In this document: piece by piece, positions 39,401 through 47,630 of the stretch
Position numbering within the stretch: the first letter of the stretch is position 1
Layout: the number at the start of each line of letters is the position of its first letter
From: a candidate division KSB1 bacterium
GTDB taxonomy: Bacteria; Zhuqueibacterota; Zhuqueibacteria; Zhuqueibacterales; Zhuqueibacteraceae
NCBI GenBank assembly: GCA_034506255.1
Contig: JAPDPX010000015.1
Coordinates: 1 to 64,000, forward strand
Reading direction: 5' to 3'
DNA: 64,000 nucleotides
Translations under genes and position numbers: made by a program
Notes under the pieces: generated by a model
What the model was told of the DNA's origin: nothing
Database searches by the model: none
Seen by the model: only the letters and a program-made list of their open reading frames with translations

Positions 39401-40000
39401 CCCGGCGATTTGCATGCGCAGGCCGGAGTCCACCGTGAGCGCCTGATTGGTGCCCAGGCTCAGCCCGCGCGTCAGGCTGCCGCGTTTGACCAGATTGCTG
39501 CCGGGAGTGCGTGTCAAGCCGGTGGTGAGTGGCGTGGTGCGCACCAGACTTTCAATTTCACCGCGCCCGGTCTGCAGGCTGTCGGGGCGCGCCGGCTGAA
39601 TTTGATAGAGTGAGAGCCGCACCGGCAACTGCACCGGCAAAATGTGATAGCGCAATACCAGGCTGTCGCACGCGGTGCCGCCGCCGAGCCAGGTGAGGCG
39701 GGCGCGGCCGTAATCAATGCGATAATATGGCCCGCGCGGCAAGCGATCGGCACCGCAAAACAGCGTGTCGGATTGGGTGATGATGAAGCTGTCCGGCAAA
39801 GCGAGGGTGACGGTGTCGGCCACCGCGGCAAATTTGAACTGCCGCAGTGCCAACGACTCGGGCAGTGAATCGGGGGGCGTGGCTTGCGCGAAAAGTCCGC
39901 CGGAGAAGGTGAGACTAAGAAAGAAGCTCAACCGCCACAGGCACCGGCCTGGGCGGATCGCCGGCAAACGCACTGCATGTGAACGGCAAGAGGCAGGCAT
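36428..40000 (-). CDS. Very large predicted outer membrane beta-barrel protein
   Basis: Protein of 1190 residues with a signal peptide (LWRLSFFLSLTFSGGLFAQ). Residues ~70-330 contain a periplasmic region (SDTLFCGADRLPRGPYYRID, LGDFEIAYDGSTFARYSRKL, SERVWLDGELLTRGENNDYV). From ~330 to the end there are dozens of alternating amphipathic strands rich in Trp, Tyr and Arg (WQTTVLYEGDDKNNPLGF, LNFNFTHRERVFAGD). It ends VEMRAFF with a terminal Phe, the usual barrel signature. No TonB box or plug motif is obvious. Similar very large barrels occur in FCB-group bacteria (recollection). I chose the ATG at 40000 because the longer frame starts with TTG. Role unknown; export or adhesion is speculation. 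Confidence 0.75.
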   Translation of the reverse strand: MPASCRSHAVRLPAIRPGRCLWRLSFFLSLTFSGGLFAQATPPDSLPESLALRQFKFAAVADTVTLALPDSFIITQSDTLFCGADRLPRGPYYRIDYGRARLTWLGGGTACDSLVLRYHILPVQLPVRLSLYQIQPARPDSLQTGRGEIESLVRTTPLTTGLTRTPGSNLVKRGSLTRGLSLGTNQALTVDSGLRMQIAGQIAEGVEVVASLTDQNTPIQPEGNTQTLQEIDKVYVQLRSPNFNATLGDFEIAYDGSTFARYSRKLQGARFSLGKTRPPSQTGMPPHFELTLSAAVSKGQFATNEFNGTEGNQGPYQLKGERGQIDIIVLGGSERVWLDGELLTRGENNDYVIEYASGQITFTRRRLITADSRITVDFQYSDERFRRNLYSGQGLLSALQDKVKWQTTVLYEGDDKNNPLGFTLGREEAAALAQAGDHLAVRESAVQVTPPARGDYIRLDSTIVIYKYVGRDSGNYRVTFSDVGEGRGDYRFHSFGHYEFVGKNQGRYLPVILLTPARSHALIDNRLSLEPWQGVSLINELALSRRDQNLYSGRDDEDNNGRAWFTALQVGQRPLRVGKSNWGQVALQLNYRNKNARYRDLDRSEVVEFNRKWNLTASHAVTAEDLLEGTMTWLPAAGWRWQGNLGRLTRGRSQASARWELDTELRRPGWPELRYKIENITREEKSAGTLTAAVAYLPASSGWLRQRGTLTWKLGRWTPLTGYEAENREDIFADSTGGFRFRSVTAGLGVAISRHLSLQTSRNERRDETRTRPGLQPASTSRTQNYALDVKQWHALALNFNFTHRERVFAGDTIPATRSDLADLRVTFAPFRRALNTDWQYQITNTQASQQQRVFFKVEQGRGNYRYDPGQNEYIPDPLFGDHVLRLVNTGRFVPVAEVRLRSNIRLTFKELFPPRQPASGPSRRSWWTRLLLPLSLNTFLRLEEKTQDPQVWQIYRLNLSRFQNEKLTLYGTQSVQQEIHLWENRREQSLRYRLTALRERNNQLLDEGARRTQVQHEWRLTWALSPRLTSLSEFKLNREDRIFDTARRLDRLVRSRQVEVELSYRPQPQLELANRSGVALDRDLYADATRQPLRAQALFLRPRLAYALRGRGRLQGEVEWVRVSAEPAGQVLPYELAKGNREGTTWRWNLSAEYRVSNNVNFSATYFGRCEPDLPQTLHLGKVEMRAFF

Positions 40001-40247
40001 GAAGTCAGAATTCAAACGCGATGAAAGATCATTTTACCGTCCGGGGTCTGGCGAAACCGGAACGAATTTGCTGGTCGCAATTGCCTGAAGCCGTCCTCCC
40101 TGATGCGTGCGTTGAAATATGGAATTTTGAAAAACCACCACGACCACGAAGACTTTCTTGAACCGCGAAGGCGCGAGGACCCCAAAGGAAAACAGGCCTG
40201 GTGCCTTGGCGGCCTCGTGGTTGCCCTTGGTTGCAGCCGCTGCAAGG

Positions 40248-41246
40248 TCAATTTGATTTCCGGGTCAATGCATAGACGAGCACGGCAAGGCGGCCGGCAT
40301 CCAGCACATAGGCGCGCGCCACAGCCGCCTGCGTGCCGGCGGATGGCAGCGTTGGCCGCACAGCAAGCGCAACCGGCGCGCGCAGGCCCGGCGTGGTCGA
40401 ATCGGCCCGGCCGAATTCGATAACCAGCTCGCCGCTGCGGCGGAAGCCGGCAATGCGCTGGTGTCCCCGATCGGCGACCAAAACCAGACCCTGCCACTCC
40501 GCCACCCCACAGGGGCGGTCGAGCAACCCTGCGCCCAGCAGGTCAAGGAAGTTGCCATAGGCATCGTAGATCATGATCGCGTGGCGCACCGAATCGCTCA
40601 CGAATATTTCACCACGGCTGGAGATCATGATTTTCGCGGGCCGGACGAGGCCGCCCTCGCCCCAGTTGAAATCACCGAAGCTGGCCCTGGGTCTGCCGAA
40701 GGCATCGAAACGCAGCAGCCGGTTGAATTCATGATCCGCCACCAACAACTCTCCCTGCGGTGAAAGAGCCACCGCGGCTGGATAGCCGAATTGCAGGCTT
40801 TGCTCCTGCCCTGCTTCGCTGGAATAAGCGGCGATGAAATTCAAGTCCCGGTCAAAACGCTGCAGGCGGTGATTGTTGTAGTCGGCCACAATCACATCCA
40901 GGCCATTGCCGGCCCACACATCGACCGGGCGGTCGAACTGCCCCGCATCGAAGCCGAATCCGCCCACTTCCCGCAGCCACCGGCCTTCCGGATCACACTT
41001 GACCACGCGCTGATTGCCGGTATCGGCCACATAAAGATTGCCCTCGGGATCGAGGGCAATTGCTGCAGGCTGGGCAAGCGGGCGGGTGTTCAGGGTATCG
41101 CCGAGCAGGCTGCCGAGAAAGTTTGCCTGCACGGGCTGGGCGGCAGTGTTCGCAAACACAGTCACGAACAGAAACAGGAAAATTCCAAATCGCACAGGCA
41201 CTCGCTGTGAGTTCACCCTGAAAAAGGTTGACCGGTTAACGGGCAT
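40248..41246 (-). CDS. NHL-repeat beta-propeller, exported
   Basis: Protein of 332 residues with a signal peptide (VRFGIFLFLFVTVFANTAAQ). It carries about six NHL-type repeats such as PAAIALDPEGNLYVADTGNQ, VIVADYNNHRLQRFDRD and ELLVADHEFNRLLRFDAFG, each with the Asp-x-x-Asn-x-Arg-(L/I/V) end. Predicted six-bladed propeller in the periplasm or on the surface. It lies upstream of the giant barrel gene on the same strand, 247 bases away, so a shared envelope role is possible. No catalytic motif. Confidence 0.82.
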   Translation of the reverse strand: MPVNRSTFFRVNSQRVPVRFGIFLFLFVTVFANTAAQPVQANFLGSLLGDTLNTRPLAQPAAIALDPEGNLYVADTGNQRVVKCDPEGRWLREVGGFGFDAGQFDRPVDVWAGNGLDVIVADYNNHRLQRFDRDLNFIAAYSSEAGQEQSLQFGYPAAVALSPQGELLVADHEFNRLLRFDAFGRPRASFGDFNWGEGGLVRPAKIMISSRGEIFVSDSVRHAIMIYDAYGNFLDLLGAGLLDRPCGVAEWQGLVLVADRGHQRIAGFRRSGELVIEFGRADSTTPGLRAPVALAVRPTLPSAGTQAAVARAYVLDAGRLAVLVYALTRKSN

Positions 41247-41331
41247 CAGAGTATGCGACTACAGATTGTCAAACCCGTCACAGAAAATGCAGCGCAGACA
41301 ACTTGTCGTCTGCTTGCAGAGAGTTTACACA

Positions 41332-41374
41332 GGATCGTAAGGTCAAGCCGCGGTCGAACCGTGGCGGAACGGCT
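41332..41374. repeat. Short repeat with hairpin CCGCGGT/ACCGTGG, copy 1
   Basis: AGGATCGTAAGGTCAAGCC followed by a stem CCGCGGT-CGA-ACCGTGG (41348-41364) and CGGAAC. Matches 42430-42472 at most positions. The two copies bracket the small barrel gene 41514-42119. Confidence 0.7.
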
Positions 41375-41513
41375 ACTCTTTGCGCAAGACCCTGCGGCTT
41401 CGCGTCCTTGCGTGTTTTGGCTTTTGGTTATCGCTTCGAAAAAGTTGGCCGCATCGGGCAGCCAGCCTGCGCTGCAACCTTTCCGTGGGAAACGGGCACC
41501 GGAATAAACTCCG

Positions 41514-42119
41514 CTACCAGACAGAGAGATTCAGGCCGGCGCTGAGCAGATAGCCTCCCACGCTTGCGCCTTCGAATCCGCTGCCGCCATCCGGCGTCGC
41601 GGAGGTGATTTCGAATTCCACGAAGAAGGCGGCGCGTCCGGCAAAACGGTAATCGAGGCCGAGATCGATGAAGAAACCGCTAGTGTTGCGTTCGCCCCCC
41701 GCTTCGGGAAACAGGCTGAGCGGGCCGGTTTCTTCGATGCGGAAAAAGGCCAGGCCGAAGCCGAAAAAATTGCCCATTTTGCCCGGAGCGCGATTAAGAA
41801 AGCGCACTCCGGCATTGATCCACCGCTCCCGCCACTGCAACTGCACTTTTGCGCCCTCGACGGTCGCTGCATGGTCGAGTGCAAAATGGCGATATTTCAC
41901 CGCGAGATGCCAGGGCGTTCGGATTTTGACAACCGCAGCGCCACCCGGCGCCGGCCCACTGCGGCGACCATAGATGCGAGTAAAGTTGTTGTGATGGATG
42001 CGAAATATCCCGGCACTTCCGGCGAGTATCAGCCGGTCAGCGGTGCGTTCGCCAAATTGGGCGGCAGCGGTGCTGGCGCAGAGCGTCAGAGCAAGAAAAA
42101 TGCGTTTTGCGGTCAACAC
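41514..42119 (-). CDS. Small exported outer-membrane-barrel-like protein
   Basis: Protein of 201 residues with a signal peptide (MLTAKRIFLALTLCASTAAA). Alternating strand patterns follow (TPWHLAVKYRHFALDH, KVQLQWRERWINAGVRFLN, GFFIDLGLDYRFAGRAAFF), and it ends in GLNLSVW with an aromatic last residue, as in eight-stranded outer membrane barrels. The start is GTG at 42119 with AGGAG nine bases upstream. It stands alone, bracketed by the 43-bp repeat pair. No named family recognised. Confidence 0.7.
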   Translation of the reverse strand: MLTAKRIFLALTLCASTAAAQFGERTADRLILAGSAGIFRIHHNNFTRIYGRRSGPAPGGAAVVKIRTPWHLAVKYRHFALDHAATVEGAKVQLQWRERWINAGVRFLNRAPGKMGNFFGFGLAFFRIEETGPLSLFPEAGGERNTSGFFIDLGLDYRFAGRAAFFVEFEITSATPDGGSGFEGASVGGYLLSAGLNLSVW

Positions 42120-42581
42120 AAGGTGTTTCTCCTGGCATGATGCCGGCGCGCGCGATCGTGGTGGCGACGGGCAGCATCACCCCAAAACAGTCACCGGAGG
42201 ATCCCCGCGCCACGGCATGTTTGATATTGCCACAAGGCGCAGCGAAAAGACCGACGTGCTCAAAAGGCCGGACGGTTGCGAATGTAAAACACGGCCGCCG
42301 TCAACAGGATCGCCCACAAGAATGGGGTGGAGCATGAGATCCTGCGCCCGCTCTTTTCCCGCTGTAACAGTTCAGCCCCCAATTTGATCGGCCACGGCTT
42401 GGCGTGGCATTGCTGCAGAGCGCTTCCGCAGGATTGCAAGATAAAGCCACGGTCAAACCGTGGCGGAACAGGGTTGGCTCCCGGGTTTGCATCCGGCACA
42501 TCGCCGCATCACGTTCTTTTGGAGGATTATCGGTGGTTTGCCATGCTCCTTTTGCTTGCGATTGCAGCCGGGCTGGCGTAT
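42120..42581. other. Intergenic region with a repeat copy
   Basis: No gene supported. It holds the second copy of the CCACGGT/ACCGTGG hairpin repeat (42430-42472). Confidence 0.55.
42430..42472. repeat. Short repeat with hairpin CCACGGT/ACCGTGG, copy 2
   Basis: AGGATTGCAAGATAAAGCC followed by the perfect seven-base stem CCACGGT-CAA-ACCGTGG (42447-42463) and CGGAAC. Matches 41332-41374. Compensated G/A change in the stem (CCGCGGT versus CCACGGT) keeps pairing through a G-T pair. Confidence 0.7.
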
Positions 42582-43382
42582 TCAGCCCGCGGCCGTGCTC
42601 TGTCCGGCCTGGCCGGTCAGAATGCGCTGCACCGCCTGGTGTAGATGGCCGTTGGTTGAAAAGGCATTTTTGCCGTGAATGGTGGCTTGTCCCTGCCAGT
42701 CGGTGAAGCGGCCGCCGGCCTCTTCGATGATCGGCAAAAGCGGGCCGCAGTCCCATACCGACATGCGCGCGTCGAGCATGATTTCGGCACGGCCGGTGGC
42801 CACCAAAAAATGGCCATAGGCATCGCCCCAGGTGCGCTGCAGTTTGGTGAGGGCACACAAATGTTCTCGTGCTGCGGCATGGCCGAGTTTGTCCATGGCG
42901 AAGAAATCGGTGGCGAGCAGGGTGGCTTCACGCAATTCCGTGACCCCGGAGACGTGCGCGCGCCGGCCGTTCCAAAAGCAGCCATAGCCGCGTGCGGCCC
43001 AGACCATTTCTTCCAGGGCGGGGAAGTTGATCACGCCGAGCAGGACATCCTGATGCATTTCATAGGCCAGCAGCACGCCATAGAAGGGCACGCCACAAAC
43101 GAAGCTGCGGGTGCCGTCAATGGGATCGATGTACCAGGTGCCGGTCTCGGACTTGGGCCCCGCGCCCTCCTCCTCTCCGACAATGGCATCGTGCGGGAAA
43201 TATTTTGTCAGCCAGCGGCGAATTTCCTGCTCGGCACGCTTGTCGGCAATGGTGACGGGAGAGCCGTCGGCCTTGATTTCGGTGAGGGGGTGGGCTTGGT
43301 AATATTCCAGCGTGATCTTGCCGGCGCGCCAGCAGGCTTCGAGCGCGGCATCCAGGCGGGTTTGCAGGTTTTGGGCATTCAT
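42582..43382 (-). CDS. Inositol-monophosphatase-family phosphatase, HisN-like
   Basis: Mg-dependent phosphatase of 266 residues. Metal-site motifs are IVGEEEG, WYIDPIDGTRSF (the DPIDGT core) and SVWDCGPLLPIIEEAGG. The phrase DPIDGTRSFVCGVPFYGVLL and the C-terminal WDCGPLLPII fit the histidinol-phosphate phosphatase (HisN) subgroup better than inositol monophosphatase or CysQ, so histidine biosynthesis is the likely role. The start at 43382 (MNAQNLQTRLDAALEA) is chosen by family length; no strong ribosome site. Monocistronic as seen here. Confidence 0.85.
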   Translation of the reverse strand: MNAQNLQTRLDAALEACWRAGKITLEYYQAHPLTEIKADGSPVTIADKRAEQEIRRWLTKYFPHDAIVGEEEGAGPKSETGTWYIDPIDGTRSFVCGVPFYGVLLAYEMHQDVLLGVINFPALEEMVWAARGYGCFWNGRRAHVSGVTELREATLLATDFFAMDKLGHAAAREHLCALTKLQRTWGDAYGHFLVATGRAEIMLDARMSVWDCGPLLPIIEEAGGRFTDWQGQATIHGKNAFSTNGHLHQAVQRILTGQAGQSTAAG

Positions 43383-43614
43383 GACAGGGCAAGCAAAGCG
43401 GGCAGGCCCGTGGGCGGCCGGAGTTTGGGACTGGTTTGATGGCACTTTCTGCACGGGGCAGCGGGCATGCGGTGCCCGCCCCAAACGAATTACCCTCCGA
43501 CCCTTGCGCTGCGGGCAAGGAAAGTGAGCGGAGGGTAAGTGCAAAGGCAACGAGGGCAGCACACGGCTGCCGGCAAAGCGAGTTTCACCGCAGTGGAAGC
43601 GGCAGGAGGCCTCT

Positions 43615-44010
43615 TCAACGTCCGACTTTTTTCTTGGCCGCCTTCTTGGCTGTTTTTTTCCTGGCAGCTTTGACAGCTTTTTTCCTGGCCGCCTTTTTTG
43701 CAGCTTTTTTGACCGTCTTTTTGGCCGTTTTCTTGGCGGCTTTTTTTCTGGCTGCTGCTTTCTTCTTCACGGCCGGTTTGGGGGCGGCTTTGGCTGGCAT
43801 CGGCGCGGGCAGCGGTTCCATGCCGGCTTCTGGCATCCCGGCGCTCGTGTCCTCCTCTTCTTCCTCCTCTCCCTCCGACCAGGAGGAATCCGACAACGAG
43901 CCGCCAAAGGGTTCGTCCTCGTCAGACTCTGTCGGGGTCACCTCGGAATCCGCGGGATCGTAGCTCTCCTCGTCGTCGTCATCTGAGGGGGCGTAAGGCC
44001 AATTGTCCAT
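43615..44010 (-). CDS. Bipolar acidic / histone-H1-like protein
   Basis: Protein of 131 residues split in two by charge. Residues 1-66 are strongly acidic (DDDDEES, EGEEEEEED). Residues 74-131 are a Lys/Ala/Arg repeat of histone H1 C-terminal type (KKAAKKTAKKTVKKAAKK). Bacterial H1-like proteins (Hc1, AlgP and relatives) compact DNA; an acidic head is unusual and could mask the tail or bind partners. The ATG at 44010 has a strong GGAGGA five bases upstream. It is divergent from the HU gene at 44426, so two nucleoid-type genes share one control region. Confidence 0.8.
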   Translation of the reverse strand: MDNWPYAPSDDDDEESYDPADSEVTPTESDEDEPFGGSLSDSSWSEGEEEEEEDTSAGMPEAGMEPLPAPMPAKAAPKPAVKKKAAARKKAAKKTAKKTVKKAAKKAARKKAVKAARKKTAKKAAKKKVGR

Positions 44011-44425
44011 CGCTTCCTCCACAAAAGAGTTTGGGAATTGCGTATCGCACGCGTGATTTAGGCTCGCTTAACGCACCAAAAAAAATAATCGTTCAATTTG
44101 CGATATGCAAGACGAATTTTGCGAGGCGCGAAAATAGTGGCATCAAAAGTGACGGCTGCCGGTGCGATTGGACGCAGTATGGGTGCGGGCCGGGGGCGCC
44201 ATGTTGCAGCTGGTGTCACCGGCACGCGGACAAAATCTGCAAAAAAACCGCATTTTTTGCGGTTTTGGTGGCCCTCCCACGAGAAAACACTTGCCTTCAC
44301 TGGATTTTCTATATATCTTAGCCGCGTTCATTGACACGCGACAAGCCCGCCGCCTGTGCACGGCGCGTTGATGCACCCGCGGTATCATTTGTTATTCACA
44401 ACCTAATCGAGGAGAGAAGAGCAAT
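44011..44425. promoter_or_regulatory. Shared control region of the H1-like and HU genes
   Basis: Divergent 415-base region. It contains a hairpin with flanking A and T runs (44244-44266). Towards HU there is a weak sigma70-like pair TTGCCT (44291-44296) and TATCTT (44314-44319), 17 bases apart. The HU ribosome site is GAGGAGAGA at 44410-44418. Confidence 0.45.
44244..44266. terminator. Bidirectional terminator-like hairpin inside the divergent promoter region
   Basis: AAAACCGCA (44244-44252) pairs perfectly with TGCGGTTTT (44258-44266) around TTTTT. A-rich on the left and T-rich on the right, it looks like a Rho-independent terminator on both strands. It follows no visible gene, so it could end a short untranslated RNA or act as an attenuator. 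Confidence 0.5.
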
Positions 44426-44716
44426 ATGGCAAGCGCAGGTCCCATGACCAAAGGACAATTGATCAAGCATTTTGCCGAAAAGTTCGATATGACGCGTGCG
44501 CAATCCATGGAGTGGTTTCAGGAGCTGGCCCGCCTGGCGGCCAAGGAGGCCAAGCGCGGCTTCACCATCCCCGACATCGGCAAACTGGTGGTGGTCAAGC
44601 GCAAGGCACGCATGGGACGCAACCCGCAGACGGGCGAAGCGATCAAGATTCCCGCCAAAACCGTGCTCAAATTTCGCATTGCCAAAGCCGCCAAAGACGC
44701 GGCGCTCAAAAACTGA
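44426..44716 (+). CDS. HU/IHF-family DNA-binding protein
   Basis: Nucleoid protein of 96 residues that bends DNA as a dimer. It shows TKGQLIKHFAEKF at the N-terminal helix, LAAKEAKRGFTIPDIGKLVV, and the beta-arm signature with RMGRNPQTGEAIKIPAKTV, including the Asn-Pro that intercalates between base pairs. The last helix VLKFRIAKAAKDAAL is normal. GAGGAGAGA precedes the start. It is divergent from the H1-like gene. HU or IHF subunit status cannot be decided. Confidence 0.93.
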   Translation: MASAGPMTKGQLIKHFAEKFDMTRAQSMEWFQELARLAAKEAKRGFTIPDIGKLVVVKRKARMGRNPQTGEAIKIPAKTVLKFRIAKAAKDAALKN

Positions 44717-44827
44717 GCGGGCCGCCGAACCTCGTGCCCGGCGATCACGCTTCAGCTGGCAGGGCAATGCCCTTTGTGCGCCGCCCTTTCCGGCTTTGCT
44801 CGTGCCTTCATCAACGCGTCTGATTTC

Positions 44828-44860
44828 AAAACCCATCCCGGCTCGCCGCGATGGGTTTTT
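44828..44860 (+). terminator. Rho-independent terminator after HU
   Basis: ACCCATC (44831-44837) pairs with GATGGGT (44850-44856), followed by TTTT. It ends 21 bases before the nadE start, so nadE translation starts are expected after it. Confidence 0.65.
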
Positions 44861-44880
44861 GCATTCAGACAGGTACAGCC

Positions 44881-46608
44881 ATGATTCAGCACCTTCGCAT
44901 CGGCCTCGCCCAAATCAATCCGACCGTCGGCGATTTGCGCCGCAACCTCGAGCTCATCCTGAAATATCTTGACGCGGCGCGCCGCCAGGGCGTGCAGCTC
45001 ATCCTCTTTCCCGAACTGGCCGTCACCGGCTATCCCCCCGAAGACCTGATCCTGCGCGATGACTTCGTGAGCGCCAACCTGGCGGCCATCGAACAGATCA
45101 CCCGCGCCAGCCAGGGCTTGGTGGCCATCGTCGGCTTTGCCGAGCGCCTGGCGCACCGCATCTACAATGCCGCGGCCGTGTGCGTCGACGGCCACCGGCT
45201 CGCCACCTATCACAAAATTTGCCTGCCCAACTATGGGGTCTTCGATGAGCGCCGCTATTTCGAAGCCGGCAGCCGGCCGCTCGTCGTGCAGTGGGGCGCG
45301 CTGCGCATCGGCATCAACATCTGCGAAGACATTTGGACTCCGGCACCGATCGCGGAGTTTGAGGCCTCGGCGGGCGGCGCCCACCTGCTCGTCAATATTT
45401 CGGCCTCGCCCTATCACTTTCGCAAGGGGCTCGAGCGCGAGCACCTGGTGGCTGCCCTGGCGCGGCGTGCACGCGCCTACTTCGCCTATGTCAACATGGT
45501 CGGCGGCCAGGACGAATTGGTGTTTGACGGCCAGGCTTTTCTGTTTGATCCCGAGGGCCGCCTGTTGCTGCGCAGCGAGCAATTCGAAGATCGTTTGATC
45601 ATCACCGAAGCGGCCATAGACACCGGTCTGCCGCGGCCGGCGCTGGGCTTGGCAGGACGTTATGAGCTGGCCGAGGCGGTGATTCCCCTGCCGTTTCTGC
45701 CCGCCGCTGGCGCTCCGCCGCCACCCGTCGTCGCGCGCGTGCGCGAAGAAGCCGATGAAATTTTCGCCGCCCTGGTGTTGGGCACGCGCGATTATGTGCG
45801 CAAAAACGGCTTTCAAAAAGTCGTGCTCGGCTTGAGTGGCGGCATCGATTCGGCGGTGACCGCCGTGATTGCCGTGGCCGCGCTGGGCCCGGAAAATGTC
45901 GTGGGCGTCCTGCTGCCCAGCTCGTTCACTGCCGCGGCCAGCAATGAAGATGCGCTCGCCCTGGCGCGCAACCTCGGCATTGTGACCCTCGCCCTTCCCA
46001 TCCGCGACTTGATGGCAGCCTATGACGAAACCCTGGCGCCGGTCTTTCACGGCTGGCCGCGCGACGTCACCGAAGAAAACATTCAGGCACGCATCCGCGG
46101 CAACTTGTTGATGGCGCTCTCCAACAAATTCAACTGGCTGGTGCTCATCACCAGCAACAAGAGCGAGACCGCGGTCGGCTACAGCACGCTTTATGGCGAC
46201 ATGGCCGGCGGCTTTGCCGTCCTCAAAGACGTGCCGAAGAGCAAGATCTATGCTTTGGCCCGCTGGATCAACCAGCACGGCTTTCCCCAGCCTGTGATCC
46301 CGCCGCGCACCATTGAACGCCCGCCCACAGCGGAGCTGCGTCCCAACCAAACCGACCAGGACACGCTGCCGCCCTATGATCTGCTCGATCGCATCATCGA
46401 AGAATACGTCGAAGAGGATCGCAGTGTGCCGGAAATGATCAGCCGGGGACTGCCTGCCGGTGTGGTGCAGCAGGTGGTCCGGCTTATTGATCGCGCGGAA
46501 TACAAGCGCCAGCAGGCTGCACCCGGCATCAAGATCAGCACCAAGAATTTCGGCAAGGACCGTCGCATGCCGATCACCAATGGCTTCAAACCCTGGGAGC
46601 CGCTGTGA
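44881..46608 (+). CDS. nadE: Glutamine-dependent NAD synthetase
   Basis: Two-domain enzyme of 575 residues that converts deamido-NAD to NAD with ATP and glutamine. The N-terminal nitrilase-type glutaminase holds the Glu-Lys-Cys triad regions LILFPELAVTGYPPEDL, YHKICLPNYGVFDE and GINICEDIW. The C-terminal synthetase has the PP-loop GLSGGIDSAVTAVIA, TSNKSETAVGYSTLYGDMAG and the C-terminal NQTDQDTLPPYD and KRQQAAPGIKIS motifs. I chose the ATG at 44881, because the upstream in-frame start at 44851 lies inside the HU terminator. Confidence 0.95.
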   Translation: MIQHLRIGLAQINPTVGDLRRNLELILKYLDAARRQGVQLILFPELAVTGYPPEDLILRDDFVSANLAAIEQITRASQGLVAIVGFAERLAHRIYNAAAVCVDGHRLATYHKICLPNYGVFDERRYFEAGSRPLVVQWGALRIGINICEDIWTPAPIAEFEASAGGAHLLVNISASPYHFRKGLEREHLVAALARRARAYFAYVNMVGGQDELVFDGQAFLFDPEGRLLLRSEQFEDRLIITEAAIDTGLPRPALGLAGRYELAEAVIPLPFLPAAGAPPPPVVARVREEADEIFAALVLGTRDYVRKNGFQKVVLGLSGGIDSAVTAVIAVAALGPENVVGVLLPSSFTAAASNEDALALARNLGIVTLALPIRDLMAAYDETLAPVFHGWPRDVTEENIQARIRGNLLMALSNKFNWLVLITSNKSETAVGYSTLYGDMAGGFAVLKDVPKSKIYALARWINQHGFPQPVIPPRTIERPPTAELRPNQTDQDTLPPYDLLDRIIEEYVEEDRSVPEMISRGLPAGVVQQVVRLIDRAEYKRQQAAPGIKISTKNFGKDRRMPITNGFKPWEPL

Positions 46609-46864
46609 GCGGCGTCGTTCCGGGAAGGTTCCAACCCCGGCTGGGCGGGTGCTTCAGCCAGGCGGTCCCGGCCAGCCCGTTGCAGTCTGCCTTCGAAATT
46701 TCCTGATTTCGGGCAGGTATGGAACAGCTTGCGCAAAACCGGCCGGCGCCGGCAAAACCGCTGCGACCGCTGCGCTGATTGCACCCCGCCGCCCGGCGCG
46801 GCATGTGACGAGGCGCAGCGGCCCGCCGCCCGGAGAGCTGAGACAACCGCAATCTCGTCCTGCC

Positions 46865-47509
46865 ATGGCCTCATTATTCGTCACCAAAGATGACGTGCTG
46901 CTCTTCAAAGTCCGGCTGCGGGGGGCCGAAGTAACCATCGGCCGCGCCGAGGGCAATACCATCCGCCTGGGCGATCTTTCGGTTTCGCGCTGTCATGCAC
47001 GCCTGCAGCGCGAACCCTCCGGCGACTATCTGCTTGAAGACAACCACAGCACCAACGGCATCATGTGCAATGGCCGGAAGCTGACGCGGCCGGCGCGGCT
47101 GCAGGACGGCGACGAGATCAGGATCGGCGCCTACCTGCTGCGTTTTGCCGCGGAATCCGGCAGCACCACCGATCATCTGCAGGCCTTGTTTGCGCCGGCA
47201 ACCCGCAAAAGGGAGCGCAAGCCCCAGGCCACCACCGGCGGCGCACTGGTGAGTGAAGCCGGGCAACTGGTTTTCACGATCACGCAGGATCGCATTGTGC
47301 TCGGCAATTATGGCCGGGTCGATATTCAGGTGCAGGGCAAAGAGCCGCTGCGTGCCTCCCTGTTTCGCCGCGGCGATTGTTTCTTCCTGTGCAGCGAAAC
47401 CGGTGCACCCTGCGTGCGGGTCAATGGTTTGCTCACCATGAATGCGGAAGTGCGCTACAACGACGTCATCGCAATCGGCGACCGTCATTTTGTGCTGCGC
47501 CGGACGTAG
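46865..47509 (+). CDS. FHA-domain protein (two FHA-like domains)
   Basis: Soluble protein of 214 residues. Residues ~1-95 are a classical phosphothreonine-binding FHA domain: EVTIGRAEGNTIRLGD, the SVSRCHARL core, and EDNHSTNGIMCNG. Residues ~125-214 repeat the pattern in weaker form (VLGNYGRVDIQVQ, FRRGDCFFLCSETG, RVNGLLTMNAEVRYNDVIAIG). FHA proteins read Ser/Thr kinase output. A CHASE2 Ser/Thr kinase gene lies two genes downstream on the same strand, making a kinase-reader pair likely (inference). Start at 46865; no strong ribosome site. Confidence 0.85.
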   Translation: MASLFVTKDDVLLFKVRLRGAEVTIGRAEGNTIRLGDLSVSRCHARLQREPSGDYLLEDNHSTNGIMCNGRKLTRPARLQDGDEIRIGAYLLRFAAESGSTTDHLQALFAPATRKRERKPQATTGGALVSEAGQLVFTITQDRIVLGNYGRVDIQVQGKEPLRASLFRRGDCFFLCSETGAPCVRVNGLLTMNAEVRYNDVIAIGDRHFVLRRT

Positions 47510-47630
47510 ATCCCTGCAAAAAAACGCTTTTGCCCGGGGCGGCACGGTGCTATATTAGGCGGTGAAAAAATCCAGCGCGCGGGCGCCGGCGGGCGCCATC
47601 ATGAATGCCTGATCTTTGGGAGCAGCAACG

